DNA of 34,872 nt from a virus: the IMG/VR virus record IMGVR_UViG_3300034104_000496, positions 1-34,872 of that record. The stretch is one strand, 5' to 3'. The notes beneath the pieces are model-generated. The model was not told where the DNA came from, searched no databases, and saw only the letters and a program-made list of their open reading frames with translations. Positions within the stretch are counted from its first letter, which is position 1, and each line of letters starts with the position of its first letter. This document shows, one piece after another, positions 29,250 through 34,872 of this stretch. The translations under genes were made by a program, and so were the position numbers.

Positions 29250-30515
29250 TTACTTTAACAAAGGATTTGACGTATCCACACCACCACCGCCGCCCGCGCC
29301 TTCAGCAGCCATATCGCCAGTTGCAAACTGGTTTTTGCGCTCTTGCATTAGACGAAGAACAGTTTTTCCAGCTTCTTTTCTGATTGCTGTTGGCAACGTA
29401 GGGTCTGCTAATTGACCAGCGGCTTGTTTGTAAGAGGCTGTGTCTTTGTCAGATTGCGGGCCTTCAAATCGAGGAACCATTTTCAGCACTAAATCTGCAA
29501 TCGGTGCAATCTTTCCGATGGCAATTGCGCCAGGCGTTGCTTGACCAAAAAATCCTGCGCCAACATCAGCAAGTCGGCCAGCGCCGCTGCCGGTAGATTG
29601 GTCAATCAAACCACCGTCTTTTGTGATGTCACTTAACTGTGTAATCGCAAAGCCAAGGTCTTTACCCATTTGCACTTTTTGCGCCGCAGTTTTTTCTGCA
29701 AACGCTGACGGCTTACCTTTGACAGGCGCGCCAGCCATGGTACTGGGTGTAATCACGCCGGTATCCATGTTCACAATGCCAAGGCTGCCATCGCTAAGAG
29801 TTATTTGTTGCGTGCGAGGTGCTGCCTCGGCGCGCGGTGGTCGGCTTTGCCGTGCAATGTCAATCCTTTGCGCTTGTACGTTGGCAGGCAAAGGCACATC
29901 GGCGTAAGAACCAAGCGTAGCAGGCGCGCCACCAAAGGCAGGCACTTGCACAAGTTCCGTAGCACCGCCACGGTTAATTGTTTGCGTTGAGGGTTTTAAT
30001 TCACTAGCGCTAGCGCCTGCTCGCGACAATATGCTTGCGCGTTGCTGAGGAGGAATTGTCAATAATTGCTGGACAGTAGCCGCAACTTGATCTTCAGTGT
30101 AAATGCCCTGAAGCACCGCATCTTGACCCCAAGCAACCACATTTTCATCCGATGGGTTGGCCGACAGATTACGTTTTAGATCGTCGCCAAACTTACGTCT
30201 TGCGGCTGTTAAATCAAACTCAGACTTTTTACGCGCCGCTTCTTGAGCTTCAGTAGTGGCTCGTTCTTTGCGATAGTTAATACCCAGTTGAGGGCTAACT
30301 TTAAAAAGTTGCTCTTCGTAATCTGGCGCAGAAGGGTTCAAACGGCGCAATGCGTTACGTTCTTCCATCGCCGATTGTGCTTCTTGCATTTTAAGGGCGT
30401 TCAATTGTTGCGCGTCGCGCGCGGCCATAAGTTGTTGAACTTGGCCATACTGCGCCAATTGATTAGGAACCTCAAGTGGCCTAACGCCAAGAGCGATGTT
30501 TGGGTTAAGTGCCAT
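29250..30515 (-). CDS. Ejection (internal virion) protein, gp20-type position
   Basis: The product has 421 residues. The ATG with GGAGG 9 bases upstream is preferred to the upstream TTG. The first 60 residues are glutamine-rich helix (YGQVQQLMAARDAQQLNALK), typical of ejection proteins. The middle is low-complexity with prolines and alanines. Near 325 to 360 a short helical segment (GAIAIGKIAPIADLVLKMVP) could contact membrane. The C-terminus has a glycine run. It lies between the gp7-like and the glycine-zipper proteins, which is the gp20 position in P22. The function is inferred from place and composition. Confidence 0.75.
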   Translation of the reverse strand: MALNPNIALGVRPLEVPNQLAQYGQVQQLMAARDAQQLNALKMQEAQSAMEERNALRRLNPSAPDYEEQLFKVSPQLGINYRKERATTEAQEAARKKSEFDLTAARRKFGDDLKRNLSANPSDENVVAWGQDAVLQGIYTEDQVAATVQQLLTIPPQQRASILSRAGASASELKPSTQTINRGGATELVQVPAFGGAPATLGSYADVPLPANVQAQRIDIARQSRPPRAEAAPRTQQITLSDGSLGIVNMDTGVITPSTMAGAPVKGKPSAFAEKTAAQKVQMGKDLGFAITQLSDITKDGGLIDQSTGSGAGRLADVGAGFFGQATPGAIAIGKIAPIADLVLKMVPRFEGPQSDKDTASYKQAAGQLADPTLPTAIRKEAGKTVLRLMQERKNQFATGDMAAEGAGGGGGVDTSNPLLK

Positions 30516-30517
30516 AA

Positions 30518-31324
30518 TCAAATTCCTCCAGGTGGTTGAACCATATACGATGGCACATTAGAATAACCACCAGTATTTACCATTTGCATATTTTGATTTC
30601 TTAATGCGTTAAGCAACGCATTGCCTTGGCTGTAATTTAAGTACGTACCTAAACCGCCAGTAAGTGCATTGGCCATGCCAACTTGTCCAGCCGCTTGAGC
30701 TGCCCCAGCACCAGTCATTAAGTTGCCCACATTTGTGCCGTAGGAGCCTAGCGCGTTACCAGCGCTAGTTGCGTAGTTCTGACCAGCTTGGCCAACTAAA
30801 TTAGTGGCAGTTTGACCGATACCAGACAAAGCTGCTTGACGGTTGTACAACTGGTTCTCACGCGCCACATCAGTGTTGTAGCCAGTCAATGCACGGTTGT
30901 ATGCGTTGCCAAACTCTTGCGATCCCATCTCTTGACCGTAGCGTTGCGCTGCTCTTAATGCGCCGCCAGAGATCAAGCCGCCACGAGCCGCTGCTTGACG
31001 ATCAAGCGCCTTCTGGCCTTCAGCTAAACGGAAAGCATAGCCTGGGTCTGCTTGATAATCGCCTGCACCAAACTTAAACGCGGCAGGCACGTTGCCAGCG
31101 GTGCGTTGCATCTCAGCTAATGCGTTATAACCAGCCGTGCGATAAGGCGCTTGGTCTTCGCGGGTTTTCTCAAACATTTCGCGTTGCAACGCAACTTGCT
31201 GATCAACAACGTCTTTTTGCGTTTCTGCGGCTCTTTCGGCTGCACCGGCTTGTGTTTTAGCTGCGCTTCTTGACGAAGCTGCACCTAATATGGCGCTACC
31301 AATAATTGCTGTTTCAATACCCAT
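30518..31324 (-). CDS. DNA transfer protein, gp7-like
   Basis: The product has 268 residues with AAGGAG before the ATG. It starts with a short hydrophobic, small-residue segment (AIIGSAILGAASSRSAAKTQ). The central motif DYQADPGYAFRLAEGQKALD followed by RQAAARGGLISGGALRAAQR is one I recognise from DNA-transfer proteins in many podoviruses. The rest is alanine-, glycine- and asparagine-rich. It is ejected into the host with the DNA. Its stop lies close to the next ribosome site. P22 gp7 loses about 20 N-terminal residues on maturation; a similar cut may happen here but is not shown. Confidence 0.85.
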   Translation of the reverse strand: MGIETAIIGSAILGAASSRSAAKTQAGAAERAAETQKDVVDQQVALQREMFEKTREDQAPYRTAGYNALAEMQRTAGNVPAAFKFGAGDYQADPGYAFRLAEGQKALDRQAAARGGLISGGALRAAQRYGQEMGSQEFGNAYNRALTGYNTDVARENQLYNRQAALSGIGQTATNLVGQAGQNYATSAGNALGSYGTNVGNLMTGAGAAQAAGQVGMANALTGGLGTYLNYSQGNALLNALRNQNMQMVNTGGYSNVPSYMVQPPGGI

Positions 31325-31325
31325 T

Positions 31326-31685
31326 TCAGTTCTCCTTGACTAGCATACCGCCATCAGATTCTTTAAACCCAAGCCGTTTCAATATATCGTACATGTAATC
31401 ATGCCCATGCGTAACTTTTGTAGTTACTTTTGGCCCGCTAAAAAGTTGTCTTAGCAAACCTTTTGTAACCCAAACGCGCCGCCATTCAGGGAGAATGGAA
31501 ACATGTAACTCATCATCTTTTCGATACACCGCGCCGATAACGCTATCGTCACGTTTAATGGCCTTAACTGTCCAATCTTTTACCGCCGCACAATAATCTT
31601 CAAAAACCATTGGTGCGTTCCAATCGGTAGCTTCGTAACCAACGCGAAGCGCTGTCTCACGATCATCTACCAATTGAGTTGTCAT
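31326..31685 (-). CDS. Head assembly protein, gp14-like (GNAT-type fold)
   Basis: The product has 119 residues with GAGGTGAC before the ATG. The sequence has a GNAT-like order of strands and helices (VIGAVYRKDDELHVSILPEW and RRVWVTKGLLRQLF, then MYDILKRLGFKE). Proteins in this position in P22-like phages (gp14) belong to DUF2824 and are needed for head maturation. The acetyl-CoA binding loop is not evident, so enzymatic activity is unlikely. The gp14 identity is inferred from order: it lies next to the gp7-like gene on one side and the small structural gene on the other. Confidence 0.6.
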   Translation of the reverse strand: MTTQLVDDRETALRVGYEATDWNAPMVFEDYCAAVKDWTVKAIKRDDSVIGAVYRKDDELHVSILPEWRRVWVTKGLLRQLFSGPKVTTKVTHGHDYMYDILKRLGFKESDGGMLVKEN

Positions 31686-32020
31686 TAGGTCACCTCACGC
31701 CCAGAAACGCGAATGTTGATTGCGCTGGCTGTGCCTGCAATTGTACTGATAAAGTCGCCCACGCCAAGCACTTGACCAACCAGTTCAGGGAACGTATAGA
31801 CCTCAGACGCTTGCAAGGTCTTGGTCTTGGTGATCAAGTTGGTGTTACCCGCAGAGCCAGCAACAGTAACTAAGTTTACGCTGATCGTAGCGGCAGATGC
31901 GCTGATGTTAGTCGCTGTGAACTTGTCAATGATGGCTGTAACGCCAGTCGCTGTGTACTGGGTTGTTTGAGCATTTTCGGCAAATTTAGCCGGTACGAGG
32001 ACTTTGACGGTGACTGTCAT
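31685..32020 (-). CDS. Small beta-sandwich structural protein
   Basis: The product has 111 residues with GGAG before the ATG. It is threonine-, alanine- and valine-rich with even strand alternation (TATGVTAIIDKFTATNISAS, ATISVNLVTVAGSAG, VYTFPELVGQVLGVGDFIST). This suggests an all-beta decoration or tail accessory protein. The stop overlaps the gp14-like ATG by one base. It lies between the needle-position and gp14-position genes, where P22 has no equivalent. The function is not assigned. Confidence 0.7.
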   Translation of the reverse strand: MTVTVKVLVPAKFAENAQTTQYTATGVTAIIDKFTATNISASAATISVNLVTVAGSAGNTNLITKTKTLQASEVYTFPELVGQVLGVGDFISTIAGTASAINIRVSGREVT

Positions 32021-32023
32021 GGT

Positions 32024-32719
32024 TTACTCCAATAAGAGGCAATTGTTAGCGGCTTGTTGCATGATGACCCAATTAGTGCCGTCAGACACCATTGTCGCCC
32101 AATTTCCTACAACTGCCAAGAGGATTGCTGTGCCAGCGACTGTGCCGTCAATCAACACAACATTGCTAGATGCAGACACCAAGGTCTGAGCCTGCAAATT
32201 CTTAAAAGTAAGTTCTCGGCCCGTCCATGCGCTTGCTGTGGGCAAAGTTACCGTACAAGTCGAGCCTGACTTATTGTTAATAATCCAAGTCTCATTGTCA
32301 GCTACCGTAAAGTCAGCGGTCTTGGTAACAGGCGCTGATGATGCGGCGTTAATAGCGGCAGTGATAGCCGCAGTGTCAACAATGGGCTGAACTTGCAACG
32401 CCTCGATCTGCTTTTGCATCTCGGCCACTTGAGACTCTAAGGCAGAGCAACAGTCAGTTAATACGTCAGGAACTGGTAAGGTGACTACTGGCGGCAGGGT
32501 CTGCAACTCTTGATTGACCAAAAGCAAAGCCGCATCGTAAGACGCGAGCAGGGATATGGAATCAGTGGCCAGATCAACATCTTCAACCACGGAAGTCGCT
32601 ATGTCTTGTAACGATAGAAAGAACAAATACCACGCACGGTCAATCAAACCCGTGCGAGGGTCAATCAGCGGCACTCGCGGTGGCGTGATCGGCGTTGGCG
32701 TAGCGTTAGGGCTAGGCAT
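32024..32719 (-). CDS. Tail needle-position virion protein
   Basis: The product has 231 residues. The N-terminus is proline rich (ATPTPITPPRVPLIDPRTGL), then a helical region with a coiled coil (about 50-115, with CCSALESQVAEMQKQIEALQ). A C-terminal beta domain follows (FTVADNETWIINNKSGSTCT, VSDGTNWVIMQQA). A proline-rich plug, coiled-coil shaft and beta tip is the general layout of the P22 tail needle gp26, and the gene lies between gp10- and gp14-like genes as gp26 does. Identity is inferred from layout and order, not sequence match. It overlaps gp10-like by 8 bases. Confidence 0.55.
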   Translation of the reverse strand: MPSPNATPTPITPPRVPLIDPRTGLIDRAWYLFFLSLQDIATSVVEDVDLATDSISLLASYDAALLLVNQELQTLPPVVTLPVPDVLTDCCSALESQVAEMQKQIEALQVQPIVDTAAITAAINAASSAPVTKTADFTVADNETWIINNKSGSTCTVTLPTASAWTGRELTFKNLQAQTLVSASSNVVLIDGTVAGTAILLAVVGNWATMVSDGTNWVIMQQAANNCLLLE

Positions 32720-34151
32720 TCGTTGGACTCAGAATTAGTTCTGCGCCCATGATTGCAATTTTCACAGGGTCAGTGCCAGACACTTCATAAACACGGTCAC
32801 GCAACTTAGTTGTCATGCCAAGCCTACGCCACATCACGCGCTTGTAATACTCGCCAATCTTGCCCATGGACTTCCAATGTTCGTTAGACCACGTATGACC
32901 GCCATCGTCTGAGAAGCGCAGCATGACTTGAGGGTCACTGCCTTGGCCAAGGTTCAGGCCAACGCCAGATTCGCAATCAAGTTGCAGTGTGTGCTGGGCT
33001 GTACGGCGCAGATTGTTCTGGCCAGTTGGTAGCGCGCGCCATGTGCGTAACCACTTTTGAATGCCTCCGTTGTCGCTGAAGTCATCCAGATCAAAGGCGT
33101 AGATGTTGCCGTTTTCAAAGTCGCCAATGACAACCTTGTTGTTGAACGCCATTTGGCAATTGCCACGGTGGCGTGTAAAGTTGCCGTCAGTAAACCCTGC
33201 ACGCTCATGCCAGGCTTGTGTGGCCGCATCATAGACCCAAGTGGTGTTAGCACTAGGGAAAACCAGTACATAAAAGCTGTGGCCGTCTTGCTGATATGTG
33301 TACGCAATAGCGTCCGATATATCATCGTATTGTTGGATTTGCCACTCAACAGCGTGTGTAGAAATGCGAACGCCGGTGTAGCCGTTGGCGCGGTAGACAA
33401 TACCCTCACCACGGCGGTCACGGCCAAGCCAGAACAGGCCGTTGTCCATCTTGGCTACAGAGTAAGGGGCAGCGCAGCCCAACTCGTTAAAAGCGCCTTG
33501 GATGCGTTGTAAGGGGAAGTCTGTCGCGCCAGAGTCATACCAAACTTCAATCGAGTTAGTGCCAAAGGCCCAGACCTCGCGGAAGTTGGCTGCTACGGCC
33601 ACCAAGCCGTCAGGCGAGCCTTCAGTGCTGGCAAACTCAAGTGGGTCAATGGATGTGCCGTCTAGCAGTGCAGTGATCCACAGCTTTTGGCTGTTTGGCT
33701 CGTTGAACACAAAGTAGCCGTCCAGATAGCAGACAGTCACAGCGCCTGGGAAGTCAGGATCGGTGATCTGGCCAAAGGCGTTTGTCGTGTTGTTATAGAT
33801 GTAGCTGGGGCCATTGGCCGCAATGAACAACTGCGTGCCGTTGTCAGCCAAACTGACAGGGCCAGTACCGGCCACCGTGCCAATTAGCGTGGCGACATAC
33901 GATGTGGTGATCTTGTAAAGCTGTGTGCCAGAAACAACAAAAGCCGTGCTGTCGCTGGACGAGAACGCCCACAGGCCACGGACAGGGCCGTTGCCAATGG
34001 TGTTGAGTAGTTTGAGGCCAGGCGCGCGGTTCAGGAACGCAGGCTCTTTACCGGCCTCTGGGACGATCTCTGGAAAAAGATTGACCATCCGAGCGTCTGC
34101 CGCATTGACAGACCGCGCTACATAAGTAGAGCCAAGAATCGGCGTCTTCAT
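32712..34151 (-). CDS. Tail hub/packaged DNA stabilisation protein, gp10-like
   Basis: The product has 479 residues, close to the 472 of P22 gp10. The opening (SVNAADARMVNLFPEIVPEA) and FLNRAPGLKLLNTIGNGPVR are typical of P22 gp10-type proteins. Repeated strand pairs with AFVVSGTQLYKI, LFIAANGPSYIYNN and EVWAFGTNSIEVWYDSG suggest a beta-propeller. It forms the tail hub below gp4 and carries the spikes and needle. It follows the gp4-like gene with a TAATG overlap. The confidence comes from both sequence and gene order. Confidence 0.9.
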   Translation of the reverse strand: MKTPILGSTYVARSVNAADARMVNLFPEIVPEAGKEPAFLNRAPGLKLLNTIGNGPVRGLWAFSSSDSTAFVVSGTQLYKITTSYVATLIGTVAGTGPVSLADNGTQLFIAANGPSYIYNNTTNAFGQITDPDFPGAVTVCYLDGYFVFNEPNSQKLWITALLDGTSIDPLEFASTEGSPDGLVAVAANFREVWAFGTNSIEVWYDSGATDFPLQRIQGAFNELGCAAPYSVAKMDNGLFWLGRDRRGEGIVYRANGYTGVRISTHAVEWQIQQYDDISDAIAYTYQQDGHSFYVLVFPSANTTWVYDAATQAWHERAGFTDGNFTRHRGNCQMAFNNKVVIGDFENGNIYAFDLDDFSDNGGIQKWLRTWRALPTGQNNLRRTAQHTLQLDCESGVGLNLGQGSDPQVMLRFSDDGGHTWSNEHWKSMGKIGEYYKRVMWRRLGMTTKLRDRVYEVSGTDPVKIAIMGAELILSPTNA

Positions 34152-34864
34152 TAGTAGTTACCGGCATAGATGTTGAAACGCTGGCGGTTGGCCACCAATG
34201 CGTAAGGCAGTGCCATCACATCATCAGGGTTGTTGATGCGCTTCAAGTCACGCTTAGAAGTCATCGCAATGCGCTGCACTTGTGGGCTTGGCTCAACGCC
34301 AAACTCAGGAGCAAACTCCATGGCCAAGTTGTATGTAAACGCACGCAGATAGCCTGGTGGGTAATACAAAATCGTGGACAGCGTGGCGGGGCGGTTTAGT
34401 TCTTCAACCGATACAAAGTGAAATTCCAAGTCTTGCGTTGGCCTTGGATAGAGATATATCTCAATATCAGGAAACGTCATGTTGACCCACATAACTTGTG
34501 GGTAGGTGGACGTTACGGTCTTAACAGCAATACCGTTGTACTGCTGTTGGTTAATCATTTTGATGCCATAAGACACGCCGTTGTTTGCTTTAAAGTATGT
34601 AGCATCGTCAAGCAAAATGGGGCGAAGGCCAACAAAGTCACCAGTTGGGCCAAGGGTGCGGCTAATTAAGCCTGCGGGCCATGTGAAGACTTGATCTTGT
34701 GTGCAAAACACGGCTAAGCGCTCTGTGTTCCACGAATCAATCATCTGATTGAACGCCATCAAGGCGTCTTGTGACGTAGCCGCAGAGGGCGTCTCACCTT
34801 CAGCAAGCACACCGAGAAGTCTAAGCGCCCGTTCGATTTGTTGGCCAGCGGTGTACGTTGTCAT
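34151..34864 (-). CDS. Tail accessory factor (head-tail adaptor), gp4-like
   Basis: The product has 237 residues; P22 gp4 has 166, so this version is longer. The start is 8 bases from the window edge. Motifs include QIERALRLLGVLAEGETPSA then ALMAFNQMIDSWNTERLAVF, followed by PDIEIYLYPRPTQDLEFHFV and YYPPGYLRAFTYNLAMEFAP, a recognised gp4 arrangement. It binds below the portal and receives the hub. In P22 it lies just downstream of the coat gene, whose end is missing beyond the edges of this window. Confidence 0.88.
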   Translation of the reverse strand: MTTYTAGQQIERALRLLGVLAEGETPSAATSQDALMAFNQMIDSWNTERLAVFCTQDQVFTWPAGLISRTLGPTGDFVGLRPILLDDATYFKANNGVSYGIKMINQQQYNGIAVKTVTSTYPQVMWVNMTFPDIEIYLYPRPTQDLEFHFVSVEELNRPATLSTILYYPPGYLRAFTYNLAMEFAPEFGVEPSPQVQRIAMTSKRDLKRINNPDDVMALPYALVANRQRFNIYAGNY

Positions 34865-34872
34865 TTTTAAAC

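Noticed and set aside
1-34872. tRNA genes
   Set aside because: I found no convincing cloverleaf with a GTTC-type T-loop. A tRNA search program would settle this.
1-34872. Lysogeny module
   Set aside because: No integrase, excisionase, attachment site or recognisable repressor was seen in any block. Such genes could only lie outside the window.

Overview
The window is part of the genome of a tailed double-stranded DNA phage with a P22-like (podovirus-type) virion. The evidence is a portal, scaffold and coat block, and a block resembling P22 gp4, gp10 and the ejection proteins in P22 order. There is also a tailspike with a P22-type head-binding domain. No integrase, excisionase or recognisable repressor is visible, so nothing here supports lysogeny. 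A signal-peptide protein, a holin-like three-helix protein and a T4-type lysozyme point to a Gram-negative host. A freshwater betaproteobacterial host is my guess from general resemblance, not something the sequence proves.

Layout. (1) Positions 1-12244, minus strand: small and large terminase, three small basic proteins, portal, a conserved phage protein, an HNH/AP2 endonuclease, two small proteins, a tailspike, a fibre, a second beta-helix spike, two small proteins, scaffold, and the start of the coat gene (cut by the window edge). (2) Positions 12245-12894 hold no gene. They contain an A-rich inverted repeat and a large array of 9-bp units (TGTGGACAA and its complement TTGTCCACA), which match or nearly match DnaA boxes; this is the best candidate replication origin. 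(3) Positions 12895-15227, plus strand: thirteen tiny, tightly packed genes ending at a strong terminator. (4) Positions 15270-22267, minus strand: replication operon with a RepB-type primase/helicase, family A DNA polymerase, PAPS-reductase/DndC-like protein, an abundant-type conserved protein, a Cas4/RecB-like nuclease and a secreted protein. (5) Positions 22352-25452, plus strand: VRR-NUC nuclease, SNF2-type helicase and a chain of nine small genes. (6) Positions 25438-34864, minus strand: lysis genes, ejection proteins, gp14-like protein, structural proteins, gp10-like and gp4-like tail proteins.

How it fits together. The primase/helicase and polymerase would copy DNA from an origin most likely in 12401-12792, opened by host DnaA or a phage initiator. 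A divergent promoter pair near 22296-22344 starts both the replication operon and the nuclease/helicase operon. The terminase packages DNA through the portal into a scaffold/coat procapsid; gp4-, gp10- and needle-position proteins close the tail; three ejection proteins accompany the DNA into the cell. The spike and fibre genes sit inside the head operon, between portal and scaffold, rather than at a genome end. The two window edges (coat to the left, gp4-like to the right) are neighbours in P22 gene order, so the window may be a permuted, nearly complete genome lacking the end of the coat gene.
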